DNA of 64,000 nucleotides from Billgrantia sulfidoxydans (GTDB taxonomy: Bacteria; Pseudomonadota; Gammaproteobacteria; Pseudomonadales; Halomonadaceae): NCBI RefSeq assembly GCF_017868775.1, contig NZ_CP053381.1, positions 4,427,949 through 4,491,948 of the forward strand, given 5' to 3'. The notes under the pieces are model-generated. The model did not search any database, was not told where the DNA came from, and was given only the letters and a program-made list of their open reading frames with translations. Below, in pieces: positions 41,332 through 49,925 of the stretch. A program made the translations under genes and the position numbers. The first letter of the stretch is position 1, and each line of letters begins with the position of its first letter.

Positions 41332-43089
41332 GTGCCGCGCCTCTCGCTACCCGCCTTCAGCCTGGAAGGCTTTCGCCGCAAGCTAGCCAGTGTCGACGCC
41401 TTGCCCCAGCTGTGCGTGCTGGGGGTCGTCTCGGGGGTCGTGACCGGCGCCGTGATGGTCGGCTTCCGGCTGTTGCTGGAACTGGGCGGCTTGCTGTTCA
41501 TGCCGGGGGGCGACCACGAGGCCTTCGAGGGGCTCGCGCCGGAGTTCCGCGCCGGCCTGCCGTTGCTCGCCGTGACGCTGATCGGCATCTTCCTGTGGCG
41601 CCAGCCGGCGGCGGCACGCAAGCTGGGCGTCGGCCACGTGATCGAGCGCCTCACTTACCATCAGGGCCGTTTCCCCCTGCGCAACTGGATCAACCAGTGG
41701 TGGGTGGGGGTGGCCACGGTGCTGGGCGGCCTTTCCGCCGGCCGCGAGGGGCCGGCCATCCACCTCGGTGCCGCCGCGGCGAGCGGCCTGGGACAACGCC
41801 TGCGGCTGCCGCACAACAGCCTGCGGGTGCTGGTGGCCTGCGGCACGGCGGCGGGCATCTCGGCCTCCTTCAACACGCCGATCGCCGGGGTCATCTTCGC
41901 CATGGAGGTGGTGATGATGGAGTACACCATCGCCGGCTTCATGCCGGTCATCCTGGCCTCCACCATGGGCGCCCTGATGGCCATGCTGGTGTACGGTTCG
42001 GAACCGGCCATCCAGGTACCCAGCGTCAGCCTGGGCTCGCTGATGAACCTGCCGTGGATCGTGATCACGGCGCTGTTCATCGGCCTGCTGGCGGGGCTGT
42101 TCATCCACGTGGCGAGAAGCGAGCGCCTCAGCGGCCTGCCGGTGGTGCTGCGCCTGGCGCTGGTGGCCCTGGCCACGGCGGCGGTGGCGTGGTGGTACCC
42201 CGACGTGCAGGGCATCGGCTACGACAGCCTGGATGCGTCGCTGGCGGGGAACCTGACCGTCGACGTGCTGCTGGCGCTGGTGGTGGCCAAGCTGCTGCTG
42301 ACGGCCATTACCGTGGCCAGCAAGATTCCCATCGGCATCATCGGCCCGGTGCTGGTGGTCGGGGCTGCGGCCGGGGCGCTGGCTGACCTGGTAGGGGCTT
42401 GGCTCTTTCCCCAACTGGGCGTCGAGCCCGGGTTCTATGCCATGCTCGGCATGGCGGCGATGATGGGCGCCGTGCTGCAGGCGCCGTTGGCCGCGCTGAT
42501 GGCGCTGCTGGAGTTGACCCACAATCCCAACATCATCCTCCCGGGCATGCTGGCGGTGGTGGTCTCGGGGCTGACCGCCCGGCAGCTGTGTCACTGCGAC
42601 GGTTTCTTCATCAGCGTGACCCGCCATGGCCTGCACCCGTTGCAGCAGCCCCTGATGCAGGCGCTCTCGCGGGTCTCGGTCCCGGCGGTGATGGAGCGCA
42701 GCTTCGTCACCACGCCGCGCATGGTGACCCGCGAACAGGCCCGGGCACTGCTCATTGCCAAGCCGGCCTGGATCCTGATCCTGCGCTCCACCGGCGACAA
42801 GCCGACCCTGGCGCTCAAGGCCGCCGACCTGGCGCGGGCGCTGATCGACGAGCAGGAGCTGGAGGAGATCACCACCGAGGAGGCACTGATCGACCTGCTC
42901 GAAGTCCCGGGGCTGCGCCTGGAAATGGCGCCTATCCACTTTCAGGCGACCCTGTCGGAGGCCTTCGAGCGGCTCGAGGACCAGGCCGTCGATGCGCTCT
43001 TCGTGGAGTACGGTCGACGGCCGAAGCACAAGCGGATTTCGGGTATCATCACCCGCGGCGCCATCGAACGTTACTATTCGCTCAAGTGA
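41332..43089 (+). CDS. ClC-family chloride channel/antiporter with C-terminal CBS-like region
   Basis: From GTG 41332 (AGGAAAC site, VPRLSLPAFSLEGF) the protein has 585 residues; an in-frame ATG at 41269 lies without a clear ribosome site. It has about ten membrane helices. The gating motif GREGPAIHLG is intact, whereas the first selectivity motif is changed to GVGHV (usually GSGIP) and the third reads GIIGP. A C-terminal cytoplasmic part of about 160 residues with two CBS-like halves follows. Ion and mechanism (channel or H+/Cl- exchange) cannot be decided. It is followed by hemJ. Confidence 0.88.
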   Translation: MPRLSLPAFSLEGFRRKLASVDALPQLCVLGVVSGVVTGAVMVGFRLLLELGGLLFMPGGDHEAFEGLAPEFRAGLPLLAVTLIGIFLWRQPAAARKLGVGHVIERLTYHQGRFPLRNWINQWWVGVATVLGGLSAGREGPAIHLGAAAASGLGQRLRLPHNSLRVLVACGTAAGISASFNTPIAGVIFAMEVVMMEYTIAGFMPVILASTMGALMAMLVYGSEPAIQVPSVSLGSLMNLPWIVITALFIGLLAGLFIHVARSERLSGLPVVLRLALVALATAAVAWWYPDVQGIGYDSLDASLAGNLTVDVLLALVVAKLLLTAITVASKIPIGIIGPVLVVGAAAGALADLVGAWLFPQLGVEPGFYAMLGMAAMMGAVLQAPLAALMALLELTHNPNIILPGMLAVVVSGLTARQLCHCDGFFISVTRHGLHPLQQPLMQALSRVSVPAVMERSFVTTPRMVTREQARALLIAKPAWILILRSTGDKPTLALKAADLARALIDEQELEEITTEEALIDLLEVPGLRLEMAPIHFQATLSEAFERLEDQAVDALFVEYGRRPKHKRISGIITRGAIERYYSLK

Positions 43090-43135
43090 TCGACCCGATC
43101 GCTGCCGCTTCGTCATCACTCGCCCGGGAGAAGGC

Positions 43136-43567
43136 ATGTATCTCTGGATCAAGGCCCTGCACATCGTGGCCGTCGTGACCTGGTTTGCCGCACTGTTCTA
43201 CCTGCCGCGCCTGTACGTCTACCACGCCATGGCGCGCGACAAGGGGGAGCAGCAGGCCATCGACCACTTCGTGGTGATGGAGCGCAAGCTTTACCGCGGC
43301 ATCATGACGCCGTCGATGGTCGCGGTGCTCGGCCTCGGCATCTGGCTGCTCTATCTCATGCCCCACTGGCTCGGCATGGGCTGGATGCACGTCAAGCTGC
43401 TGCTGGTGCTGCTGCTGGTGGGCTACCACCACGCCTGCCTGGTCTATCTCAAGCAGTTCGCTGCCGGCCGCTGCCGGCGCTCTCATGTGTTCTTCCGCTG
43501 GTTCAACGAGCTGCCGGTGATCGCGCTGCTGGGCATCGTGATCCTGGTCGTGCTCAAGCCGTTCTGA
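43136..43567 (+). CDS. hemJ: Protoporphyrinogen oxidase HemJ
   Basis: A 143-residue membrane protein from ATG 43136 ([20 protein letters not shown]) with GGAGAAGG upstream; the open upstream extension is in the ClC gene. Four hydrophobic helices with the HemJ features: conserved His in [23 protein letters not shown], and [13 protein letters not shown] with the conserved Lys. HemJ oxidises protoporphyrinogen IX in heme synthesis. It is 2 bp from the thiD-hemL frame, so two heme genes lie together. Confidence 0.93.
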   Translation: MYLWIKALHIVAVVTWFAALFYLPRLYVYHAMARDKGEQQAIDHFVVMERKLYRGIMTPSMVAVLGLGIWLLYLMPHWLGMGWMHVKLLLVLLLVGYHHACLVYLKQFAAGRCRRSHVFFRWFNELPVIALLGIVILVVLKPF

Positions 43568-43569
43568 TC

Positions 43570-45816
43570 ATGTCGAACGAGATGCGCGAACAACTGCCGA
43601 TCGTGCTGGTACTGGCCGGTCACGACCCCACCGGTGGGGCGGGGCTCACCGCCGACGGCGAGGCGATCGCCGCCTGTGGCGGCTGGGCCATGACCGTGCC
43701 GACGGCCTTGACGGTACAGGACTGTCACGACGTGCGGCGGGTGGCGCCGGTCCCGGCGAACTTGATCCGCGAGATGGCGGGGGCGCTGGCGGCGTTTCGC
43801 CCGTCGGCGATCAAGGTCGGCCTGCTGGCCAGTCTCGAGACGCTCGATGCCGTGGTGGAGATCATCGAGGCGCATCCCGGGGTGCCGGTGGTGGTCGACC
43901 CGGTGCTCAAGGCCGGGGGAGGCAAAGAGTTATCCACAGCGACCTTGGTCGATGCCTTCCGCTCGCGATTGCTCCCCCGCGTGGATGTCCTGACGCCCAA
44001 TCGGCTCGAGCTGGCGCGCCTTGCCGGGCCACAGGCCGAGGACGACCAGGCGCGCGCCCAGCGGTTGCTGTCGCTCGGTTGTCGTAGCGTGCTGGTGACG
44101 GCCAGCGACGACCCGGCAGCCGGTGTCCCCGGCGATGCTGTGGAGCTGGTGCTGTACGAGGCCGGTGGGCGCTTTGCCTGGCGCTGGCCGCGGCTGGCGG
44201 GTCGATTTCACGGCTCGGGCTGCACTCTGGCCGCTTCCCTGGCGGCGCGTCTCGCCGCCGGAGAGACGCTGCACCCGGCCAGTGAGCAGGCCCAGCGCTT
44301 CACCTGGCAGGCCCTGGCGCATGCCTGGCAGCCGGGTGACGGCCAGGCGCTGCCGCGGCGTTCGGCCGTGCAGGGCGTGACCCAAGCCGCCGGCATGAGC
44401 GAAGATCCCCGTATCTTCACTGGGGATTCCAAGGTTATCCAAGAAGTTATCCACAGGTCGGGCGGCGCGAGCCCGGCAGCTCCGGTGACGGAGTCAAATC
44501 ATTTTCGAGACAGCAACGAGGCCGACATGATCACTTCCGCAACGCTCTTCGAACAGGCCTGCCGCCACATTCCCGGCGGCGTCAACTCTCCCGTGCGCGC
44601 CTTCAAGGGCCTGCAGCGGCCCCCGGTCTTCATCGAGCGAGCCCAGGGGGCCTATCTGTTCGACGTGGAAGGCCAGCGTTACGTCGACTACGTCGGCTCG
44701 TGGGGGCCGATGATCACCGGGCACGCCGACCCGGACGTGCTGGCAGCGGTGCGCAGCCGGCTCGACCAGGGACTCTCGTTCGGCACCCCGACCGCGATCG
44801 AGACCACCATGGCCGACCTGATCTGCGACATGATCCCGTCGATCGAGCTGGTGCGCATGGTCAACTCGGGCACCGAGGCCACCATGTCGGCGATCCGGCT
44901 GGCGCGCGGTGTCACCGGGCGCGACAAGATCGTCAAGTTCGAGGGCAACTACCACGGCCACTCCGACTCGCTGCTGGTCAAGGCCGGCTCCGGCGCCCTG
45001 ACCCATGGCGAACCCAGCTCGCCCGGCGTGCCCGCGTCGCTGGCCGAGCACACCATCACCCTGGCCTACAACGACATCGACGAGGTCGAGGCCTGTTTCG
45101 AGGAGATCGGCAGCGAGATCGCCTGCATCATCGTCGAGCCGGTTGCCGGCAACATGAACTGCATTCCGCCACAGCCCGGCTTCCTCGAGACCCTGCGTCG
45201 GGTTTGCACCGAGTACGGGAGTGTGCTGATCTTTGATGAGGTGATGACCGGCTTCCGCGTCGCCATGGGCGGCGCCCAGGCGCACTACGGCATCGAGCCC
45301 GACCTGACCTGCCTGGGCAAGATTGTCGGCGGCGGCATGCCGGTAGGCGCCTTCGGCGGCAAGCGCGAGATCATGGGGCAGATCTCGCCGCTGGGCCCGG
45401 TCTACCAGGCGGGGACGCTCTCGGGCAATCCGCTGGCCATGGCGGCCGGCATCGCCCTGCTGACCAAGCTGCGCGAGCCCGGCTTCCACGATGCCCTGGC
45501 GCAGCGCGTGGAGACGCTCTGCCACGGCTTGCAGGAGCGTGCCGATGCCGCCGGCATCGACATGATCACCCAGCGAGCCGGTGGCATGTTCGGGCTGTTC
45601 TTCACCGGGCAGTCGCGGGTCGACAACTTTGCCCAGGCCACGGCATGCGATGCCGAGACCTTCCGCCGCTTCTTCGCGGCGATGCTGGACGAAGGCGTCT
45701 ACCTGGCGCCGTCGGCGTACGAGGCGGGCTTCATGTCCAGCGCCCATACGCCGGAAGACATTCAATGGACGCTGGACGCCGCCGAGAAGGCTTTTGCCTT
45801 GGTGCGCCAGCCCTGA
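43570..45816 (+). CDS. thiD-hemL: In-frame ThiD-HemL reading frame (HMP-P kinase plus glutamate-1-semialdehyde aminomutase)
   Basis: One uninterrupted 748-codon frame. Residues 1-about 268 are Thi[39 protein letters not shown] and [19 protein letters not shown] with the catalytic Cys. Residues 320-748 are a complete Hem[41 protein letters not shown] and the PLP Lys in [17 protein letters not shown] low-complexity linker of about 50 residues joins them; no stop codon occurs in this frame between the modules. HemL could also start on its own at ATG 44527. Thus thiD has no stop of its own: either the product is a true fusion, or thiD ends in HemL with a second internal start. The linker DNA holds a perfect DnaA box. 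Confidence 0.8.
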   Translation: MSNEMREQLPIVLVLAGHDPTGGAGLTADGEAIAACGGWAMTVPTALTVQDCHDVRRVAPVPANLIREMAGALAAFRPSAIKVGLLASLETLDAVVEIIEAHPGVPVVVDPVLKAGGGKELSTATLVDAFRSRLLPRVDVLTPNRLELARLAGPQAEDDQARAQRLLSLGCRSVLVTASDDPAAGVPGDAVELVLYEAGGRFAWRWPRLAGRFHGSGCTLAASLAARLAAGETLHPASEQAQRFTWQALAHAWQPGDGQALPRRSAVQGVTQAAGMSEDPRIFTGDSKVIQEVIHRSGGASPAAPVTESNHFRDSNEADMITSATLFEQACRHIPGGVNSPVRAFKGLQRPPVFIERAQGAYLFDVEGQRYVDYVGSWGPMITGHADPDVLAAVRSRLDQGLSFGTPTAIETTMADLICDMIPSIELVRMVNSGTEATMSAIRLARGVTGRDKIVKFEGNYHGHSDSLLVKAGSGALTHGEPSSPGVPASLAEHTITLAYNDIDEVEACFEEIGSEIACIIVEPVAGNMNCIPPQPGFLETLRRVCTEYGSVLIFDEVMTGFRVAMGGAQAHYGIEPDLTCLGKIVGGGMPVGAFGGKREIMGQISPLGPVYQAGTLSGNPLAMAAGIALLTKLREPGFHDALAQRVETLCHGLQERADAAGIDMITQRAGGMFGLFFTGQSRVDNFAQATACDAETFRRFFAAMLDEGVYLAPSAYEAGFMSSAHTPEDIQWTLDAAEKAFALVRQP
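44527..45816 (+). CDS. hemL: HemL module, possible separate product from internal start
   Basis: ATG 44527 begins [20 protein letters not shown], exactly the usual HemL N-terminus, giving 429 residues, the normal length. A GAGG lies 5 bases upstream. HemL converts glutamate-1-semialdehyde to 5-aminolevulinate for heme. Since it shares frame and stop with the longer thiD-hemL frame, both forms could be made from one mRNA. Confidence here is in HemL identity; whether it starts independently is undecided. Confidence 0.7.
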   Translation: MITSATLFEQACRHIPGGVNSPVRAFKGLQRPPVFIERAQGAYLFDVEGQRYVDYVGSWGPMITGHADPDVLAAVRSRLDQGLSFGTPTAIETTMADLICDMIPSIELVRMVNSGTEATMSAIRLARGVTGRDKIVKFEGNYHGHSDSLLVKAGSGALTHGEPSSPGVPASLAEHTITLAYNDIDEVEACFEEIGSEIACIIVEPVAGNMNCIPPQPGFLETLRRVCTEYGSVLIFDEVMTGFRVAMGGAQAHYGIEPDLTCLGKIVGGGMPVGAFGGKREIMGQISPLGPVYQAGTLSGNPLAMAAGIALLTKLREPGFHDALAQRVETLCHGLQERADAAGIDMITQRAGGMFGLFFTGQSRVDNFAQATACDAETFRRFFAAMLDEGVYLAPSAYEAGFMSSAHTPEDIQWTLDAAEKAFALVRQP

Positions 45817-45844
45817 CGAGGCGCCACCGCCACGAGGAGTGACC

Positions 45845-47083
45845 ATGGATGCCACCGCCGCGAACGGCCAGATGCCTTCGTCCACTGCCCTCGACGTGGA
45901 CGAACTGATCGATTCGCTGGTGGCCTCCCATCGTACCCTCGTCGACGATCTTCCTTACGTGGGCTCCTCCGGCTGCCTGGCGGCGACCCGCTCGCTGATC
46001 GAGGACGAGGTGGGCGTGCTCGATGCCCGCCTGACGGGCGAGGAGGACCGGCGCCGCCTGCACGGGCTGAGGGAGTGGCTGGCGCAGGAGCTGGTGCGAC
46101 TCGAGCCGTGCTTCCACGAACGCGGTGAACCGCGCCCAAGCTGGGTGGTCGGCCGCCAGTCCCTGGCGTTGTGCGATCGGCAGCGGCTGATCATGTCCCA
46201 GGCCCTCGACCTGGAGGCCACGGATCCGCTGGCCAGGCGCTGCCTGGACCCGGGCTTCGATCTGGCCTCGCTGCTGGTGGGGCTCTACGTGCGTGACGAG
46301 ACGCGGCTAGCCCACTACGCACTCGACCGCTACCTGCGGCTATCCGGCGACTACGCCCTCACCCGCCTCCTCTCGGTGTTTGCCGTGTGCCGGTCGCTGG
46401 CGGGCGCGCGACGGGCGCTGCAGCGCTGGGAGGCGGGGCGCGGTACGGCGTTTCACCTGGCCGAGGTCATGACCGAGTGCCGGCGCTATCTCGAGCTGGC
46501 CGAGCGGGTCTCCAACTTCCGCTTCCCCCCGTTGATCATCGGGGTCGGCGTGTCCGGCAGCGGCAAGAGCCGTTTCATGGCCGAGATCGTCGAGCGGCTG
46601 GGTGCCGTGAGGCTCTGCTCGGATGCCGAGCGGCGGCGTCTCCTCGGGCTTTCTCCACAGGCGCTCGAGGCGGCACCGGCTGTGGATATCTTCGGTCCGG
46701 AGACCACCGGCCGCACCTACCAGCGCCTGGCCAGCCTGGCTGGACTCCTGCTGAACGCCGGCATTCCCACCTGCATCGATGCCACCTGTCTGACGCGTGC
46801 CCAGCGCCGGCTGCTGCAGCAGCAGGGCGAGGCTCGCGGCCTGCCCGTGCTCATCGTCAGCTTCGAGGCCGACGATGACACGCTCAGGGCTCGCATCGTC
46901 AAGCGTGCCAGGCGCCAGGGGGGAGACACGACCACCAGCCTCGAGGTTCTCAACCGGCAGCTGGCGCTGTTCGAGGGCTTCAGCGACGAGGAGCGTCAGC
47001 ATCTGCTGCATCTCGATACTACCGCCGACAACGCCTCTGACACGCTGGCGATGCTGATCCAGCAGCGTGTGTTTGCCGGCTGA
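45845..47083 (+). CDS. P-loop kinase (COG0645 type) with degenerate aminoglycoside-phosphotransferase-like N-terminus
   Basis: A 412-residue protein from ATG 45845 (GAGGAGTGACC site). The C-terminal half is a zeta-toxin/COG0645-like kinase: P-loop GVSGSGKS (residues 235-242), VRLCSDAERRRLLGLSPQAL, TYQRLASLAGLLLNAGIPTC and DATCLTRAQRR. The N-terminal half matches only the end of the APH-like domain of the usual two-domain proteins (FDLASLLVGLYVRDETRLAH, LDRYLRLSGDY) and lacks the HGDLH catalytic loop. Such full-length proteins have roughly 500 residues. So it is a shortened variant with a plausible active kinase and a dead partner domain. Substrate unknown. 28 bp after hemL. Confidence 0.75.
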   Translation: MDATAANGQMPSSTALDVDELIDSLVASHRTLVDDLPYVGSSGCLAATRSLIEDEVGVLDARLTGEEDRRRLHGLREWLAQELVRLEPCFHERGEPRPSWVVGRQSLALCDRQRLIMSQALDLEATDPLARRCLDPGFDLASLLVGLYVRDETRLAHYALDRYLRLSGDYALTRLLSVFAVCRSLAGARRALQRWEAGRGTAFHLAEVMTECRRYLELAERVSNFRFPPLIIGVGVSGSGKSRFMAEIVERLGAVRLCSDAERRRLLGLSPQALEAAPAVDIFGPETTGRTYQRLASLAGLLLNAGIPTCIDATCLTRAQRRLLQQQGEARGLPVLIVSFEADDDTLRARIVKRARRQGGDTTTSLEVLNRQLALFEGFSDEERQHLLHLDTTADNASDTLAMLIQQRVFAG

Positions 47084-47092
47084 ACACCCTGC

Positions 47093-47108
47093 CAGCGGTT
47101 CGCCGCTG
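47093..47108. terminator. UUCG-capped hairpin after the kinase gene
   Basis: CAGCGG-TTCG-CCGCTG starts 10 bp after the stop of the kinase gene; UUCG is a very stable tetraloop. A second GC stem (CCCCGC/GCGGGC-like) follows at about 47115-47132. Probably ends the hemJ-thiD-hemL-kinase transcript. Confidence 0.55.
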
Positions 47109-47544
47109 CCCGTACCCCGCGTCGTGCGGGCGGCCAAGCGCCGCCAAAGGTAATCGAACGTTTACGATGTAAGGAAAACGATACCGAAAGGTTATCGCCT
47201 AAGCTTTTGAAAAATAGCGGCTTGTTTCTCATCACGAAAAACGCTCTCCTGTCGCTGTTACTGTTGCGTAACGTTTTCTTCCTCCCTTGCTGACGCCATG
47301 CCTCCGGTGCGCCATGCCTTGCGCCCGTCCCGTCTATTCCAGCGCCGCAACCCCTTGCCAAACAAGGAATGAAGAAACGCCTGGCATGGAGAGTGCGAAG
47401 GGATTCCCCGACCAGTCACTGCTTCTCCGTCAGCAAGGTGAAGGGGATCGGGGAATGATTTTTTCTTGGGTCAATCCCGGCGAGAGGCGCGAGCGTCTGG
47501 TCCTTCTCTGGAAGAAATATCATGCATGATTAGGGAGAAATGAC
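47109..47544 (+). promoter_or_regulatory. 436-bp regulatory gap before the glycine-rich protein gene
   Basis: No convincing gene is seen. It is AT-richer than its surroundings at 47150-47280. It includes a TTAC-GAT-GTAA dyad near 47162-47172 and the sigma-54-like promoter listed separately; a small frame starting inside that promoter was rejected. Confidence 0.5.
47382..47397 (+). promoter_or_regulatory. Sigma-54-type promoter before the glycine-rich protein gene
   Basis: CTGGCATGGAGAGTGCG has the invariant GG (47383-47384) and GC (47395-47396) exactly 10 bases apart, with a good -24 (TGGCATG) and a weaker -12 (GTGC rather than TTGC). The start would be near 47408, leaving a leader of about 135 bases. 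Two AAA+ regulators of the sigma-54-activator type are encoded in the same block, one with an intact GAFTGA loop. Confidence 0.5.
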
Positions 47545-48726
47545 ATGAGAAAGCATTACGTGATTGCAGGATCATCGCTGTTGGCACTGGTCCTGGCCAT
47601 TTCCCACGCGCACGCCAACCCGAGTTCAGGTTCCGCGGAAAATGTCGACCAGCAGGTCAATTCCGCGGCGCTGGCCGTTGGTGGTGCCGGCGGCAACAGT
47701 AGTGGCGGCAACGGGGGTAACGGCGGCAGCAGTAACAGCGCTGCCGGCTCCGGCGCCTGGAACAATGCCAGCGAGATGGACGACGGGGCCGACGCAGGCA
47801 GTGACGCCGAGATCTCCGCCAACAGCAACGCAACCAGCGATGCCGGGAATGGCGGAGCCGGTGGCATGGGTGGCGCCGGCGGTGCGGCAGGAGCCGGTGG
47901 CGATGCCTGGGCCATGAGCGAGTCCTACAACACCAGCACCAGCGTGGTGGCGATCCAGGACCTGCGTTCCACCGTGACCGGTTCACGCATCAACATCACT
48001 GCCGGCAATGGAGCGGCAGGCGGTGCCGGCAGCAGCGGTGGCGATGCCCTGGGCGTGAGCGCAGGCATCGGTGTCGGTGGGTCCGGCGGGGACGGTACCG
48101 GCGGTGATGGCGGGGCGTCCATGGCCCATGGTGGCGATGGCGCCGATGGCGGCGACGGTGCCGGCCTGGGCCTGGGGCTGGGGCTTGGCGCAGGCCAGGG
48201 CGGCAATGCCGACGGCAGCAACGGCAGCGGGGGTGCCGACAGCAGCGCCGTGGGCGGGCTGGCTGGCAACGTCGCCGGGGATGATGTCGAGGACAACGTG
48301 TCCACCTCGGCGGGCGGCAGCAGCAGCGGCGACGCCACTGCCTCGCCCTCTGTCGCGGGGGGCACCGGCGGGGCCGGAAGCGGCACCGGTACCGGCACCG
48401 GTAGCGGCACCGGCACCGGCGGCGCCGGCGGTTCGGGCGGCGATGCCATGGCGGGCGCCGGCGGCAGCTCCACCGGCAATGGCGGCGGTGGCGGCGGCGG
48501 CACCGGCACCGGCGGCGATGCCTATGCCTACGCCGGCGACGGCGGCGACGGCGGCAACGGTGGCAACGGCGGCAGTGCCTCGCTCGTCACCGGGGGCGCC
48601 TCGATGGCGGCAGGCGCCGGTACCTTCGGCGGCATCGCCAACATGAACCTCTCCACCGGCATCTACAACTCGCAGCTGGCGGGCACCAACGTGGCGGCAC
48701 ACAGCAACGTCAATATCGGCAACTGA
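47545..48726 (+). CDS. Secreted glycine-rich protein with two flanking repeat motifs (candidate matrix/amyloid subunit)
   Basis: A 393-residue protein with a classic signal peptide (MRKHYVIAGSSLLALVLAIS, cleavage after HAHA, about residue 24). The mature part is dominated by Gly, Ala, Ser, Asn, Asp and Thr (GGNGGNGGSS-like, GTGTGTGSGTG). Two imperfect 23-24-residue motifs of pattern N-x-S-T-x-[VI]-x3-Q-x(5,6)-V-x4-[IV]-N-I lie at residues 129-151 and 368-391, the second ending the protein. Repeats joined by long glycine-rich linkers recall FapC and, in the Q-x2-G-x-N run, curlin, but I do not recognise a family. No Cys is present. The start has AGGGAGA upstream. First gene of a four-gene rightward cluster with the C39 peptidase. 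Confidence 0.8.
   Translation: MRKHYVIAGSSLLALVLAISHAHANPSSGSAENVDQQVNSAALAVGGAGGNSSGGNGGNGGSSNSAAGSGAWNNASEMDDGADAGSDAEISANSNATSDAGNGGAGGMGGAGGAAGAGGDAWAMSESYNTSTSVVAIQDLRSTVTGSRINITAGNGAAGGAGSSGGDALGVSAGIGVGGSGGDGTGGDGGASMAHGGDGADGGDGAGLGLGLGLGAGQGGNADGSNGSGGADSSAVGGLAGNVAGDDVEDNVSTSAGGSSSGDATASPSVAGGTGGAGSGTGTGTGSGTGTGGAGGSGGDAMAGAGGSSTGNGGGGGGGTGTGGDAYAYAGDGGDGGNGGNGGSASLVTGGASMAAGAGTFGGIANMNLSTGIYNSQLAGTNVAAHSNVNIGN
48380..48421 (+). repeat. In-gene tandem hexamer repeat (Gly-Thr codons)
   Basis: About seven copies of a GGCACC/GGTACC/GGTAGC hexamer encode GTGTGTGSGTGTG in the glycine-rich protein. Such a tract could expand or contract by slippage in 6-base steps, keeping frame and changing only linker length. 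Confidence 0.75.
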
Positions 48727-48818
48727 TGGCTGGCGTGAGCTGAAGGCAAAGGGCCGGTGGCAAGGCTGCCGGCCCTTCCTTGGTCCCATTGACGAAGCTG
48801 CGAAGAGGGGGCGATGCC

Positions 48819-49187
48819 ATGAGGGGTAACGGGCGAGCGATGCATGTTGTGCTGGCGGCCGGCTTGAGCCTTGCCAGCCCGCTGATGTTGGCGGCGGACG
48901 AAGTCACCACGGAGTTCGATGGACTCCATCGCATCGAGCCAGGTGAGCTGCAGAGCATTACCGGCAGGGAGGGGTTCCGCGATCTGGTCAACGTCCAGAG
49001 CATCCAGAGCATGGAAGCGGTGGCACAGGGAGCGTCATTTACCGCCGATACGATTGTCTCGGGCAATATCACCGTCGAGGCCAATGCCATGGACAACGTT
49101 TCGGGAATCACCCTGATGAACCTCATGACGGGACATGCCAATGCGGTCTCGACAGGGGTGAGCATCAGCGTCTATGCGCCCCAGTGA
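48819..49187 (+). CDS. Small secreted protein with GG-leader-like motif
   Basis: A 122-residue protein from ATG 48819 (GAGGGGG site). The signal peptide core is VVLAAGLSLASPLMLAA (cleavage about residue 26). Then comes IEPGELQSITGREG (residues 39-52), which looks like the L-x3-E-L-x2-I-x-G leader cut by C39 peptidases. The remaining 70 residues are polar and beta-prone (TADTIVSGNITVEANAMDNV, TGHANAVSTGVSISV), sharing N/S/T/V alternation with the glycine-rich protein and with the protein at 49926. No family recognised. The stop overlaps the peptidase gene region (21 bp to its ATG). Confidence 0.7.
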   Translation: MRGNGRAMHVVLAAGLSLASPLMLAADEVTTEFDGLHRIEPGELQSITGREGFRDLVNVQSIQSMEAVAQGASFTADTIVSGNITVEANAMDNVSGITLMNLMTGHANAVSTGVSISVYAPQ

Positions 49188-49207
49188 GACTGGGCAAGGA
49201 GGGGGGC

Positions 49208-49921
49208 ATGACCGGAACCCTACGAAGGCTGGGCGCGTCGTCGGCCTGTCTCGTCATCGGTCTGGCGGCGCTTCCAGTGCAGGCGGCCGGGGTGACGATA
49301 GCGCTGAACGGAGGCTTCGGTTCCGTGACGGTGGCGGCCAGGAGTCATCACGAGATGCGCTGGGACGGTGTCGTCGCCCAGCAGTACGACTACAGCTGCG
49401 GTGCGGCCGCGGTGGCGACCCTGCTCACGTATCACTACGACCGGCCCACCACCGAGGCGGACGTCTTCGAGTCGATGATTCGTGTGGGTGAAGTCGAACA
49501 GATTCGGGAGCAGGGCTTCTCCATGCTCGACATGAAGCGCTATCTCGATGGCCAGGGGTTGAACTCGGATGGCTTCCGGGTGGGGCTCGACGATCTGGAG
49601 CGCATCGGGATTCCCGCCATCACCCTGATCAATACCGGAGGCTACCGACACTTCGTGGTCCTCAAGGGGATGGACGCCAATAGCGTGCTGCTGGGCGATC
49701 CGGCCGTGGGCACCGTGGCGGTGCCCCGGGCGCACTTCGAGTCGATCTGGAGCGGCCTGGTGCTGGGTGCACGCGCCGAGGTGGAAATCGCCAAGGCCAA
49801 CTTCAACCATGAGCGTGACTGGCGCATCCGCCCCGCGGCTCCCGTCGGCAGTGCCGTCGATCGCGCCGACGTGGCCTCCCTGCTGCTGCAACTGCCGGCG
49901 ATCAACGAACTGGGGCGTTAA
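49208..49921 (+). CDS. Exported C39-like cysteine peptidase (FapD-like)
   Basis: A 237-residue protein from ATG 49208, with GGAGG 7 bases before. A signal peptide (core ACLVIGLAALPVQA, cleavage about residue 27) places it in the periplasm. The peptidase C39 pattern is complete: Gln and Cys in QQYDYSCGAAAVATLLTYHY, His in GGYRHFVVLKGM and Asp in VLLGDPAVG. C39 enzymes cut after double-glycine leaders; here two secreted neighbours carry such leader-like segments. Unlike bacteriocin exporters it has no ABC or membrane domain; the free, exported form recalls FapD of the Fap amyloid system. It lies 4 bp before the next gene. Confidence 0.85.
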   Translation: MTGTLRRLGASSACLVIGLAALPVQAAGVTIALNGGFGSVTVAARSHHEMRWDGVVAQQYDYSCGAAAVATLLTYHYDRPTTEADVFESMIRVGEVEQIREQGFSMLDMKRYLDGQGLNSDGFRVGLDDLERIGIPAITLINTGGYRHFVVLKGMDANSVLLGDPAVGTVAVPRAHFESIWSGLVLGARAEVEIAKANFNHERDWRIRPAAPVGSAVDRADVASLLLQLPAINELGR

Positions 49922-49925
49922 CGAC

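Noticed and set aside
47287-47529. 80-codon frame before the glycine-rich protein gene
   Set aside because: No ribosome site or family resemblance, and it covers the sigma-54-like promoter.
47545-48726. Glycine-rich frame as mere low-complexity artefact
   Set aside because: Rejected as artefact: it has a signal peptide, a ribosome site, a conserved-looking pair of motifs and sits in an ordered operon.
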